Position numbers and translations under genes: made by a program. A stretch of 64,000 nucleotides of DNA from Sulfurimonas xiamenensis (GTDB lineage Bacteria; Campylobacterota; Campylobacteria; Campylobacterales; Sulfurimonadaceae). Numbering within the stretch: position 1 is the first letter of the stretch; each line of letters begins with the position of its first letter. Positions 25,830 to 34,580 of the stretch are shown here, one piece after another. The notes below the pieces were generated by a model that ran no database searches, had not been told where the DNA came from, and saw nothing but the letters and a program-made list of their open reading frames with translations. Where the stretch lies: NCBI RefSeq assembly GCF_009258045.1, contig NZ_CP041166.1, positions 1,612,001-1,676,000 of the forward strand. Direction: 5' to 3'.

Positions 25830-26303
25830 TTAGTCAGATTTTTGGAGCTCTTCTAGTTTTTTCTTAACCTCTTTTGCATGATCTTTAACTTTTACCTTTT
25901 CCCAAACAGCTTTTACAACTCCTTCTGGATCTATTATCAAAGTAGTGCGGAGTATCCCCATATACTCTTTGCCATAATTTTTCTTTAACTGCCAAACACC
26001 GTACTCTTGCAGCATTGATTTCTCTTCATCACTAAGCAGAGTTATAGATAAATCTTTTTTTTCTATAAAATTACGGTGTTTTAAAGTACTATCAGCACTA
26101 ACTCCAAGCACGATTGCATTAAGAGTGCTAAAATCCGGCGCTGCGTCGCTAAAATCACACGCCTCTGTTGTGCAGCCTGGAGTATTGTCTTTTGGATAAA
26201 AATACAAAACTATCCATTTGCCTTTTAAGTCTCTTAAACATATCTCTACATCATCCTGATTTGGAAGACAAAACTCTGGAGCAGCAGTTCCAACTTCTAA
26301 CAT
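25830..26303 (-). CDS. bcp: Thioredoxin-dependent peroxiredoxin (BCP/PrxQ)
   Basis: 157 residues. The peroxidatic Cys lies in YPKDNTPGCTTEACDF, with a second Cys five residues on, as in atypical 2-Cys PrxQ enzymes. It reduces hydrogen peroxide and organic peroxides in the cytoplasm. It is the last gene of a long run that begins with ftsW/murG, separated from the b561-like gene by 18 bp. Confidence 0.93.
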   Translation of the reverse strand: MLEVGTAAPEFCLPNQDDVEICLRDLKGKWIVLYFYPKDNTPGCTTEACDFSDAAPDFSTLNAIVLGVSADSTLKHRNFIEKKDLSITLLSDEEKSMLQEYGVWQLKKNYGKEYMGILRTTLIIDPEGVVKAVWEKVKVKDHAKEVKKKLEELQKSD

Positions 26304-26321
26304 CTCATTTCTCCCTTGATT

Positions 26322-26903
26322 TTAAAAATTTTCTTTTGTTCTTCCATTTACCATGGTTGATATTAAACCATGCTCATCTTTTATATCTGCTATGAAAACG
26401 CCTGCAATATGAAGCGGAACAAAAATCATAATAATATTAAAAACAAGTTCATGTATATCTTTTATACCGCCCGCAAACTCTTTACTCATACCCAAAGCTT
26501 CATAAAAATGTATAGCAAAACCGCTTATAGCCATAAACAAAAGTGTCGCATATACAACGTAGTATGAAATTTTTACAGCTTTTTTATGAAGTGTTAATGA
26601 GCCAAAGCTCTCAACTTTACTTGTATCTTTAAAAAACAGATAGATTCTATAAAGTATCAAAAATGCTAACGCATACCCCAATATGATATGCCACTCCCAC
26701 ATTCCAGCACGAATCGCTTTTGCTATTGTTTTTGCTTGCTCAATGGTTATATCAACTCCGATATCAGAAAGTTTTGAAACTAATATTTCAGCATTTGTTT
26801 TGTAGCTAAGAAATGTTTTTCTTAAAAAAACAGTTCCAAGTAAACCAAGAATAACTGCCGCATTTAACCAATGCCAAATTCTAAAATTAAGTGTATATTT
26901 CAT
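26322..26903 (-). CDS. Cytochrome b561-type membrane protein
   Basis: About 193 residues, four membrane helices. Histidines suited to bind b haem lie in RIWHWLNAAV, MWEWHIILGYALA, ISGFAIHFYEALG and IHELVFN...PLHIAG. It belongs to the Ni/Fe-hydrogenase b-subunit / cytochrome b561 group that passes electrons between the quinone pool and periplasmic partners. The ATG at 26903 with AGGAG seven bases away is preferred over the upstream in-frame start at 26951, which would overlap the previous gene. No catalytic partner gene is adjacent. Confidence 0.82.
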   Translation of the reverse strand: MKYTLNFRIWHWLNAAVILGLLGTVFLRKTFLSYKTNAEILVSKLSDIGVDITIEQAKTIAKAIRAGMWEWHIILGYALAFLILYRIYLFFKDTSKVESFGSLTLHKKAVKISYYVVYATLLFMAISGFAIHFYEALGMSKEFAGGIKDIHELVFNIIMIFVPLHIAGVFIADIKDEHGLISTMVNGRTKENF

Positions 26904-26920
26904 CTTCAACTCCTGTGTTT

Positions 26921-27388
26921 TTAATATACAAACATTAAAAAATAGACCCAAATCCCCGTTAATGAAGTAAGAAGTACCCCTACAAATGTTATCAAGCCCA
27001 TTTTTCTATGCTTACCTAATTGTAACAGCTTTTTGGATCTAAAGATAGTTGTCCCCCAAAAGATAATTGTAATTATAGAAATAATAATATGAAAAACCAA
27101 TACTATAAAAGCATAATCATAAGACACCCTACTATCTTTCATAAATGCATCAAAACCTCCACCGGCTCTTACTCCATATTCAAAATATGAAAGAACTATT
27201 ACAGAAAAAGCAAATATAAAAATTTGAAGATATGCATGCGTTTTATAATGTCTATTTCTTGCAAAAGAGATTGTAGCAACTACAAGAAAAGGAAGAAGTG
27301 AAACAATCAATGTCACAAGATCCATAAAAAAAGGAGCCCGCGTTCCAAAAAAGCCTGCTTCAAACATATACCCTAAATTTACACTCAT
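26921..27388 (-). CDS. Small four-helix membrane protein (DUF420-like)
   Basis: 155 residues, four membrane helices. Histidines occur at helix ends (RHYKTHAYLQ, VFHIIISI, GKHRKMGLI), a layout similar to DUF420 proteins linked to cytochrome oxidase or haem-copper assembly. This assignment is tentative. It lies between dedA (4-bp overlap) and the cytochrome b561-like gene and could work with the latter. Confidence 0.6.
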   Translation of the reverse strand: MSVNLGYMFEAGFFGTRAPFFMDLVTLIVSLLPFLVVATISFARNRHYKTHAYLQIFIFAFSVIVLSYFEYGVRAGGGFDAFMKDSRVSYDYAFIVLVFHIIISIITIIFWGTTIFRSKKLLQLGKHRKMGLITFVGVLLTSLTGIWVYFLMFVY

Positions 27389-27993
27389 TTTTTAGCCTTC
27401 TTTCCTTTTTGATAATAAATATACCATGATACCAATAGAACTAAAACAATCAAAACAATTAGAGTTATCTGCTTTAAGTAGCTATCAATCAACTCTTGAT
27501 TCTCACCGATAAAGTATCCAAGCATTACAAGGATTAACGCCCAAATACCGGCACCTAGTGCCGTATATATAGAAAAAACGGCTAAATTCATATGAGCAAG
27601 ACCTGCAGGGATGGATATAAGCTGACGAATCCCAGGAACTAATCTTCCTATAAAAGTAGAAATATGCCCATGTTTAGCAAAATAGTTATCCATTTTCTCA
27701 AGAGCATTCTCTTTTATAAAAAAGTATTTTCCATATCTGCGAAGAATCTTTCTGCCAAGAATCAATGCCAAATAGTAGTTAATAAAAGCTCCAAGCATAG
27801 AACCGCCCAAAGCGCTTGCCATAATCATAGCAATACTCATATCACCCTTTGATGCCAAATAACCAGCAGGAATAAGAATTATCTCGCTGGGAAATGGTAT
27901 AAATGAGCTCTCAACACCCATAAGTAAAAAAATTCCTACGTACCCCCATTCAAAAATCAAATCTACTAAATTTTGCGCAAGTTCTCTAACCAT
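27385..27993 (-). CDS. DedA family membrane protein
   Basis: 202 residues. The DedA/SNARE-associated pattern is clear: ESSFIPFPSEIILIPAGYLA, GSMLGAFINYYLA, FIGRLVPGIRQLISIPAG and a C-terminal helix. The family comprises undecaprenyl-phosphate or phospholipid scramblases/flippases of the inner membrane. Its overlap of 8 bp with murG places it in a cell-wall gene cluster, which suits a role in recycling the undecaprenyl carrier. Confidence 0.92.
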   Translation of the reverse strand: MVRELAQNLVDLIFEWGYVGIFLLMGVESSFIPFPSEIILIPAGYLASKGDMSIAMIMASALGGSMLGAFINYYLALILGRKILRRYGKYFFIKENALEKMDNYFAKHGHISTFIGRLVPGIRQLISIPAGLAHMNLAVFSIYTALGAGIWALILVMLGYFIGENQELIDSYLKQITLIVLIVLVLLVSWYIYYQKGKKAKK

Positions 27994-29008
27994 TTACTGC
28001 CTTATATGCATCTAATATCATCTTTTTTGCCACATCTGTGCTTGAGTGCTCTAAAAGTGCTCTGCTTTTACTCTGCAGATCCTCATCTAAAAGCTCTATG
28101 AGTTTCTCTTTTAGCTCTCTGCCTTCCCGCTCGCACCATCCCATACCGTTATCAACTATAAATTTGGCATTATAGTATTGATGATCAGAAGCTGCATACG
28201 GAAATGGAACAAAAAGTGCAGGAAGAGCGTTTGCACAAAGCTCCCAAAGCGTGCTTGCGCCTGAGCGGCTTACTGCCAAATCTGCTTTTGTCATAAGAAG
28301 AGGCATCTCTTTTGTAAATGCATAAAGTTCCACATCTACACCTAAATCTTCATACTCTTTTTTAACTCTCTCATAATCTCTCTCTCCGGCTTGATGGATA
28401 ATTTTTATCCCTCTTTTTTGAAGCTCTTTTGCTGCACTTAAAGCCAGATCGTTGATCGCCTTTGCTCCTTGTGAACCGCCTAAAAAAATAACTGTTTTTA
28501 TCTTCTCTCTTACTCTTTGTTTTTTAAAAAACTCCTCTTTTACAGGATAGCCTTTAATAGGTGATTTATCGTCATATGCCGAAATAAATCTTTTGCTAAA
28601 TGGTTTTAAAATTGAGTTCAATCTTCCCTCAACAGCATTTTGTTCATGAATAAAAAGAGGTATAAATCTGCTAAGCGATGCAAATGATGCAGGAGCTGCA
28701 GAAAAACCGCCCACGCTGTATGTTGCCTGAATATTGTGTTTTTTAAGTATTTTTCTTGAAGCAAAAAAAGCGCGCAATATCAGCCAAAGCGCCTTTAGTT
28801 TAGCAAAACCTTTTTGATTTACCACGCCCGTAGTTTCTAAAAAGTAGACATGACTAAAGGTGCTGTGTGATTCAAAATATTTTCTATCCTGTCCGCTGGT
28901 AGAGCCTATAAAAACAGCCTCATGCCCCTCCTGCGCTGCAGCTTCAACCAATGCTTCGGCTATCATAAGATGTCCGCCTGTTCCGCCGCCCGTTATACAA
29001 AACTTCAT
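27986..29008 (-). CDS. murG: Lipid II synthase MurG
   Basis: 340 residues. It transfers GlcNAc from UDP-GlcNAc to lipid I at the inner face of the membrane. The N-terminal GGTGGHLMIAEAL loop, YSVGGFSAAPASFA, FLGGSQGAKAIN and the C-terminal donor-binding SRSGASTLWELCANALPALFVP are all present. ftsW lies 21 bp upstream. Confidence 0.96.
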   Translation of the reverse strand: MKFCITGGGTGGHLMIAEALVEAAAQEGHEAVFIGSTSGQDRKYFESHSTFSHVYFLETTGVVNQKGFAKLKALWLILRAFFASRKILKKHNIQATYSVGGFSAAPASFASLSRFIPLFIHEQNAVEGRLNSILKPFSKRFISAYDDKSPIKGYPVKEEFFKKQRVREKIKTVIFLGGSQGAKAINDLALSAAKELQKRGIKIIHQAGERDYERVKKEYEDLGVDVELYAFTKEMPLLMTKADLAVSRSGASTLWELCANALPALFVPFPYAASDHQYYNAKFIVDNGMGWCEREGRELKEKLIELLDEDLQSKSRALLEHSSTDVAKKMILDAYKAVNG

Positions 29009-29029
29009 CTATCTCTCCATCTGTACATT

Positions 29030-30193
29030 TTAGTCCATCTTTGCTTTTTTAGATGCCATAAGAACCATACCGATTCCAACAGAAGCGGCCAAAACAGAGG
29101 ATCCTCCATAGCTTAAAAAGGGAACTGAGATTCCCTTGATAGGAGTAATCCCGCTGATACCATATGCGTTAACTAAAAATGCAAAAGAGAGTAAAAGACC
29201 GATTCCCAAACTAAAGAGATAAATTCTTGAATCTTTTGTTCTATTTGCAATCTTAAAAATTCTATAAAGCATCAATAAAAATATTATCGTAACAATCAAA
29301 ACACCTACAAATCCAAACTCTTCGGCAAGTCCCGCTAAAACAAAATCGGTATGAACTTCGCTTAAAAAACCCAATTTAAATGTTCCGTTTGCTATTCCAG
29401 TACCAAACAGTCCTCCGTTGTGAATAGCATTTAGGGAGTGTCCTATCTGATACGGTTCAACCTCTGTAGGCACCCTAAGCTGTGCCGCTATAGATTCGGG
29501 AAAAATTTCCAAAACAGTATTTTGTGCAAAAGCCCACCATGATTTTATACGCATTATCCTATGCTCTGCGGTAAAGATAAAAAAGATAAAAAACATAAGT
29601 GCGCCGATCAAAAGTGTCAAAAAAAAGCGAAAACTGCTTCCGGCAAACATAAGCATAAAAAGAAGTGTAAGTCCAAGTACAACAACCTGCCCTAAATCAT
29701 TTTGAACAAAAGCTATAATAAACATTGCTCCTATGAATACAATCCCGTATGGAGCAAATCGAATATACTCATCTTTTACTCCCATTCCATCATGATCTCT
29801 ATATTTTCTTGAAAAACTCCATGCCAAAAAATAGACAAACCCTATCTTAAAAAATTCAACAGGAGCGAGCGAAAATCCAAAAACTTTTATCCATCTTTTT
29901 GCTCCTCCAACTGCAGATACAAAATACTCCGGTAAAAAAGGCATGGCTATCATTAAGACAGTTGAACCTATAAAAAGTGTAAAGCCGATAGGTGTTAATA
30001 GTTTATCTGGATTTCCCTGAGCCAAAAGCCAAATGACAAATATGCTGAAAATTCCAAAAATCGCCTGACGCAACGCAAAATGAAACTCATTTACCCCAAA
30101 AAGTATAGTTGTATATACAGACAAACTATATGTTAAAACAATACTCACGCCAATAAGTATTGATACTAAAGTAAAAAGTCTTCTATCTGCCAT
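29030..30193 (-). CDS. ftsW: SEDS glycosyltransferase FtsW/RodA type
   Basis: 387 residues, about ten membrane helices. SEDS signatures include SAVGGAKRWI, FVQNDLGQVVVL, GIANGTFKLGFLSEVHTDFV and ISVPFLSYGGSSVLA. It polymerises lipid II into glycan strands during septation. It sits next to murG as ftsW does in Campylobacterota, so FtsW is chosen over RodA. Confidence 0.9.
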   Translation of the reverse strand: MADRRLFTLVSILIGVSIVLTYSLSVYTTILFGVNEFHFALRQAIFGIFSIFVIWLLAQGNPDKLLTPIGFTLFIGSTVLMIAMPFLPEYFVSAVGGAKRWIKVFGFSLAPVEFFKIGFVYFLAWSFSRKYRDHDGMGVKDEYIRFAPYGIVFIGAMFIIAFVQNDLGQVVVLGLTLLFMLMFAGSSFRFFLTLLIGALMFFIFFIFTAEHRIMRIKSWWAFAQNTVLEIFPESIAAQLRVPTEVEPYQIGHSLNAIHNGGLFGTGIANGTFKLGFLSEVHTDFVLAGLAEEFGFVGVLIVTIIFLLMLYRIFKIANRTKDSRIYLFSLGIGLLLSFAFLVNAYGISGITPIKGISVPFLSYGGSSVLAASVGIGMVLMASKKAKMD

Positions 30194-30229
30194 GTAGTCA
30201 CTTTAATGAGCTTATTAATCTAAAGCTCA

Positions 30230-31087
30230 TTATACTGCCTTGTCTAAAACAATTAAAATAAAAAAAACAATGCCAAGATAACCGTTTACAGTAAAAAAAG
30301 CACGATCTATCTTTGTAAAATCTTTTCGAACCAAAAAGTGTTCATATCCAAGCATTACAGCACTCAAAAGCACTGCCGTATATGCATATGTACCAAGCTC
30401 TGCAATCCAAACAAAGAGTGCCCAAAAAACTATGGTTAATAGATGAAAAAAGAGTGAGAGCAAAAGTGTTGTTTGTGAACCGTATTTTGAAGGAATCGAG
30501 TGAAGCCCTCTCTCTTTGTCAAAATCCATATCCTGCAAAGAGTAAAGCAGATCAAAGCCCGCAACCCAAAATATAACTCCCAAACTAAGCATAACAGACC
30601 AAGGCGTTATCTCAGCACTTACTGCCACAACACCTGCAATAGGGGCGAGGCCAAGCGATACGCCTAAAACAATATGCGCCAAAGAGGAGAATCTTTTAAA
30701 GTACGAGTAGCTTCCTAAAATAAATAAAATCGGAAAGCTAAGAGCAAATGCAAGCGGATTTATCATATATGCAACGCCGATAAAGACAAGAGCATTAACT
30801 GCGGTAAAAATTATAATGCTAAAAGGGTCAAGTCTTCCGTCAACATTCGGACGCGATGCAGTTCTGGGATTGAGTGCATCTATATCTCTGTCTGCAAATC
30901 TATTTAATCCCATTGCAAAATTTCTCGCACTTACAGCAGCAAATACACCTAATATCAACAGAGTAAACCCAAACCATCCATCAGCTGCTACAATCATTGC
31001 GATAAATATAAAAGGGAGCGAAAAAATGGAGTGCTCAAACATTACCAATTCATTAAAATCTTTGAGTTTAGAGATATATCGTTTCAA
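30230..31087 (-). CDS. UbiA-type prenyltransferase (probably menaquinone MqnP)
   Basis: 285 residues, eight or nine helices. The two aspartate-rich motifs are NRFADRDID near residue 70 and DLLYSLQDMDFDKE near residue 185, which bind the polyprenyl diphosphate. Campylobacterota make menaquinone by the futalosine route, where this family supplies MqnP; 4-hydroxybenzoate is a less likely acceptor. Its start lies 70 bp from the histidine kinase stop region and the gene precedes ftsW. Confidence 0.82.
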   Translation of the reverse strand: MKRYISKLKDFNELVMFEHSIFSLPFIFIAMIVAADGWFGFTLLILGVFAAVSARNFAMGLNRFADRDIDALNPRTASRPNVDGRLDPFSIIIFTAVNALVFIGVAYMINPLAFALSFPILFILGSYSYFKRFSSLAHIVLGVSLGLAPIAGVVAVSAEITPWSVMLSLGVIFWVAGFDLLYSLQDMDFDKERGLHSIPSKYGSQTTLLLSLFFHLLTIVFWALFVWIAELGTYAYTAVLLSAVMLGYEHFLVRKDFTKIDRAFFTVNGYLGIVFFILIVLDKAV

Positions 31088-31156
31088 ATTTAACCTTGAA
31101 TTGTTTTTGTTTGATTCTACCCAAAGTTGATTTAAACTTTCGTAATAACAGATGAA

Positions 31157-32389
31157 CTAAAGGGGCAATTCGATTATAAATTTGTTGATACCTTTTTCAT
31201 GTTCATACTTTAAATTTAATGAGTGGGCATCAAGTATATGCTTTACTATATATAGTCCAAGCCCGAAACTTTGAGCCGGTTTTGAATTATCATCCTTAAA
31301 AAACGGTTCAAAATAGTTTTTTAACTCATAAGATAGTTTTTGTCCAACATTTTCAAAAACTAATCTATTTGCATCCATTTTAACCACAACCTTTTTATCT
31401 TTTGAGTATTTTATTCCGTTGTCAAGCAGATTTTTTAGAGCTATTGAAAATATATTAAAATCAACATATATCTTGATATTGTCAAACTCTTTTATCACCT
31501 CATCTTCACCGCACATTAAAAGATCCATAGCGTTATCTACAATATCTTCTAAAAAATACCATTTTTTTTCGAGCTCTTTTTTTGTTGAAATCAGCTCCTC
31601 AATAGATGCAAACTCATTTATCAAAGACTCCAGCCTGTAAAAAACTTTCTGCATGCTCTCGATATTTTCTTCTGTCTGGGGAAGCTGGGTTAAAAATTTT
31701 CCTTTTGTAATCGGCGTTTTTAACTCATGCATTATATTTCTGATAAATACATTTCTTGACTCTTTTAATTTTTTTAATTTTTTTGCTGACATATGAAACT
31801 CGTTTGCCAGCTGAGATATCTCATCTTTGTTTGACGTTAAGCAGTTTAAATCAAAATTTTCATTTCCAAACTCTTTGACGCCCTCTTTTAAAATTTTTAA
31901 AGGCTTTAATTTATTTATTATTGATAAATATAAAAAAATAAATATTAAAAAGATTGAAATATACGCAATAAAAATAGTATTTTCATCATCAGAGGATCTG
32001 CTGTTGTCTGTCAATATAATTTTCTCATTTGGTGTTTGTATAAACACAAAGGAGCTATCCTTTAATTCCAAATGCCGGATTTTAAATAATTTGTTTGATT
32101 TTACTTCTCTGCTCTTTATATTTTTAGTATTTAGTATGCTTTTTATCTCATCAAGATTTAAAACAATAGAAAAACCTAAACTTTGAATATACTCCTGCAG
32201 CTCATCAGAAAGGCCGCCATTTCTATACTGATGCATAAAAAATTTTGAAATCTCCATATCTCTTTTATGGTTAAAATACTTCTCTCTCTGCTTATTAAAA
32301 TTATAATGCAGTGCGAAACTTGCACTTATAAGAATCAAAGAGATTAAAAAGATGACATTGATAGTAAAAAGGATAGAGTGTTTTTTCAT
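31157..32389 (-). CDS. ArsS-like sensor histidine kinase
   Basis: 410 residues. Two membrane helices (about 7-29 and 138-157) flank a periplasmic sensor of about 105 residues; then comes a HAMP-like linker, the H-box FIRNIMHELKTPITKG with His221, the N-box ALKNLLDNGIKYS and the G-box FGLGLYIVK. It autophosphorylates and passes phosphate to the OmpR-type regulator whose gene overlaps it by 4 bp. The H-box matches the ArsS group of Campylobacterota acid/envelope sensors. The signal is unknown. Confidence 0.88.
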   Translation of the reverse strand: MKKHSILFTINVIFLISLILISASFALHYNFNKQREKYFNHKRDMEISKFFMHQYRNGGLSDELQEYIQSLGFSIVLNLDEIKSILNTKNIKSREVKSNKLFKIRHLELKDSSFVFIQTPNEKIILTDNSRSSDDENTIFIAYISIFLIFIFLYLSIINKLKPLKILKEGVKEFGNENFDLNCLTSNKDEISQLANEFHMSAKKLKKLKESRNVFIRNIMHELKTPITKGKFLTQLPQTEENIESMQKVFYRLESLINEFASIEELISTKKELEKKWYFLEDIVDNAMDLLMCGEDEVIKEFDNIKIYVDFNIFSIALKNLLDNGIKYSKDKKVVVKMDANRLVFENVGQKLSYELKNYFEPFFKDDNSKPAQSFGLGLYIVKHILDAHSLNLKYEHEKGINKFIIELPL

Positions 32390-33066
32390 TTTACTAACTT
32401 ATAGCCGGAGCCTCTTATCGTTAAAAGGTATTTGGGATTTTTAGGATCTTGTTCAATTTTTGTTCTGATTCTATTAATAATTACCGCCAAAGTGCCGCTC
32501 TCCTCAGAGCTGTTTAATAAAGAGCAATTTTGTAAAATGTCGTATCTTGAGACAACAAAACCTTTTCGTTTGCACATCAAAGACATTATCTCATACTCAG
32601 CAGGAGTAAATTTAACAAACTCTCCATCTTTTGTAATCTCCTGTTTTTTCTCATCTAAAATAAATATCTCTTTTTTTGCCTCAGGCTTTAAAAGTTCCAG
32701 CTCTTTTGAGCATCTGCGAAGAATTGTTTTTATTCTTACTTCAAGCTCTCTCGGGTCATAAGGTTTTGGAAGATAGTCATCAGCTCCAAGCTCTAAAGCT
32801 ATCACTTTGTCAGTTATATCGCTTCTTGCGCTTGATATGATGATGGGAATATTATGTTTTAAAAGCAGTTTTTTACATACTTCAAGCCCGTCCATGCCAG
32901 GAAGAGTCAAGTCTAAAATAATCAAATCATACGGATTCAACGCTATAGCGCTCAAAGCCAAAAAAGGGTCTTCGTAGTTTGTAATTTCTATATTATATTT
33001 TGCGAGATACTGAGTTAGGACATTCGCCAACTCAGCATCATCTTCAATCATTGCAATTTTTATCAT
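32386..33066 (-). CDS. OmpR-family response regulator
   Basis: 226 residues. The receiver domain has the acidic pair EDD at 8-10, phosphoacceptor Asp52 (LIILDLTLPGMDG) and a late PKPYDPREL lysine. A winged-helix DNA-binding domain follows (KFTPAEYEIMSLMCKRKGFV and TIRGSGYKLVK). The neighbouring Spy/CpxP-like gene and the 11-bp repeat array at 33611-33654 are likely its targets. Confidence 0.93.
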   Translation of the reverse strand: MIKIAMIEDDAELANVLTQYLAKYNIEITNYEDPFLALSAIALNPYDLIILDLTLPGMDGLEVCKKLLLKHNIPIIISSARSDITDKVIALELGADDYLPKPYDPRELEVRIKTILRRCSKELELLKPEAKKEIFILDEKKQEITKDGEFVKFTPAEYEIMSLMCKRKGFVVSRYDILQNCSLLNSSEESGTLAVIINRIRTKIEQDPKNPKYLLTIRGSGYKLVK

Positions 33067-33100
33067 AATCCATATCCATGTAGTAGTGGGTAATTTTACA

Positions 33101-33565
33101 CTATTTACATGAATTTTTAGATTTACCGCCCATAGATGATTCCATTCTCATCGCCATTTTCTGATCAATCATTTTTCTTAACTCAGCTTTTTGAGCAGGT
33201 GTTAAAACCGCATACACGCTAGCAATCATTTGAGCTTTTCTCTCAATTTTTCCCTCTTGTTTCTCTTTTGAGAGTTTAATAAAAAGTTCTTTGTCAAAAT
33301 TTGTGTCACTAAAAGCATTTGAGATTTTCGGCATGCTTTGCATATTTTCTATCATTATCGCTCTTATCTTATCTCTTTGTTCATCACTTAAATCAAGAGA
33401 CATTATCTGCGCTATAAGAGGATTTTTATGGCTATTTTGTTTCATGTTGGATTGTTGTGATTTTGCGTAACTGCCTTTGCTTTTATCATAATTCATCTGA
33501 GCGGCTGCCAAAGAAGATGTCAGCAACACTGCCAAACCTAAACTCATTATAATTTTTTTGTTCAT
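33101..33565 (-). CDS. Spy/CpxP-like periplasmic protein
   Basis: 154 residues with a signal peptide (LGLAVLLTSSLAAAQ). Two LTxxQ-type motifs appear: LDLSDEQRDKIRAIM and LTPAQKAELRKMID. The protein is basic and Met/Gln-rich. CpxP/Spy proteins are periplasmic chaperones that feed back on envelope-stress kinases. It is the first gene of an apparent operon with the regulator and kinase, which suggests a Cpx-like feedback loop. AAGGAG lies seven bases before the ATG. Confidence 0.85.
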   Translation of the reverse strand: MNKKIIMSLGLAVLLTSSLAAAQMNYDKSKGSYAKSQQSNMKQNSHKNPLIAQIMSLDLSDEQRDKIRAIMIENMQSMPKISNAFSDTNFDKELFIKLSKEKQEGKIERKAQMIASVYAVLTPAQKAELRKMIDQKMAMRMESSMGGKSKNSCK

Positions 33566-33594
33566 TGTGAACTCCTTTTGTTTTTTGTAGTAAA

Positions 33595-33600
33595 AGTATA
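33595..33600 (-). promoter_or_regulatory. -10 box of the Spy-like/two-component operon
   Basis: TATACT 30 bp before the Spy-like gene start on the minus strand. The 11-bp repeat array begins ten bases upstream of it and would cover the -35 region. Confidence 0.5.
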
Positions 33601-33610
33601 GGGTAGTGTT

Positions 33611-33654
33611 ATTAACAGTATTTTAATTTCATATTAACGATTTATTAACGATAG
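33611..33654. promoter_or_regulatory. Four-unit 11-bp direct repeat, probable response-regulator operator
   Basis: Units start at 33611, 33622, 33633 and 33644: ATTAACAGTAT, TTTAATTTCAT, ATTAACGATTT and ATTAACGATAG. The 11-bp period places each ATTAAC on one face of the helix, as in tandem sites of OmpR-family regulators. It lies between the Spy-like gene and miaA and overlaps the -35 region of the former. Confidence 0.65.
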
Positions 33655-33656
33655 GC

Positions 33657-33662
33657 TATAAT
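33657..33662 (+). promoter_or_regulatory. -10 box of miaA
   Basis: TATAAT in a GGCTATAAT context, 28 bp before the miaA ATG and directly beside the repeat array, so miaA transcription might be influenced by the same regulator. Confidence 0.5.
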
Positions 33663-33689
33663 TTTATTTTAAAACAAGGCAAAAAAAGA

Positions 33690-34580
33690 ATGACTCAACT
33701 AGCCATTATCGGACCGACAGCATCGGGAAAAAGTGATTTGGCGATAAAAATCGCAAAAAAAATCAACGCCTGTATCCTCTCCATAGATTCGCTCAGCATC
33801 TATAAAGAGATTGACATCGTTTCGGCAAAACCATCACCCAAAGAGCTTCAAGAGGTAAAACACTTTGGCATAAATCTTCTTAACCCCGATGAATATTTCA
33901 GCGTGGAAATTTTCATCAATCTCTACAAAGAGGTGCTTGAAGCATGTAAAAGTGATGCAAAAAATCTCATCATAGTCGGCGGAACATCCTTTTATCTAAA
34001 GTCTCTTATGAGCGGTCTCTCAGAGATTCCTAAAACAACAAAAAAAACAGTTCTACATGTAGAACAAAGGCTAAATAATCTTGAAGATTGTTATGATTTT
34101 TTATATAAAATTGATGAAGAGTATATGAGTAAGATAGCGCCAAACGACAGATACAGAATTGAGAAGGCACTCCTTATTTACGAGGCTTCAAAACTCACTC
34201 CAAGTGAATGGTTCAGACAAAATCCTCCAAAACCGATAATAGAGAATCTCCCTATTTACAATATTGATGTTTCAAGAGATATTCTGCGAGAGAGAATCAC
34301 AAAACGCACCAAGAAGATGTATGAGAGCGGGCTTATCGATGAAGTGTGCCGCTTAGAGCAAAAATACACAAGACTTCCGCACTCCATGGGCTCCATAGGC
34401 ATAGTCGAAGTTTTAGAGTATCTTGATGGCAAAGTAACGAAAGATGAGATGCTCCAAAACATCTCAATGCATACAGCCCAGCTTGCAAAAAGACAGCAGA
34501 CATTCAACCGCACCCAGTTTGAAAATGTCACAAACGCGCCGCTTGAAAAGCTAGAAGAGATTATCTTATCTAAGATTTAA
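33690..34580 (+). CDS. miaA: tRNA dimethylallyltransferase
   Basis: 296 residues. It adds a dimethylallyl group to N6 of A37 in tRNAs reading UNN codons. The P-loop is IGPTASGKSDLA, followed by DSLSIYKEIDIVSAKPS and the VGGTSFYLKSL motif; the C-terminal AKRQQTFNR is conserved. The gene ends 4 bp inside the convergent diguanylate cyclase gene. Confidence 0.95.
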   Translation: MTQLAIIGPTASGKSDLAIKIAKKINACILSIDSLSIYKEIDIVSAKPSPKELQEVKHFGINLLNPDEYFSVEIFINLYKEVLEACKSDAKNLIIVGGTSFYLKSLMSGLSEIPKTTKKTVLHVEQRLNNLEDCYDFLYKIDEEYMSKIAPNDRYRIEKALLIYEASKLTPSEWFRQNPPKPIIENLPIYNIDVSRDILRERITKRTKKMYESGLIDEVCRLEQKYTRLPHSMGSIGIVEVLEYLDGKVTKDEMLQNISMHTAQLAKRQQTFNRTQFENVTNAPLEKLEEIILSKI

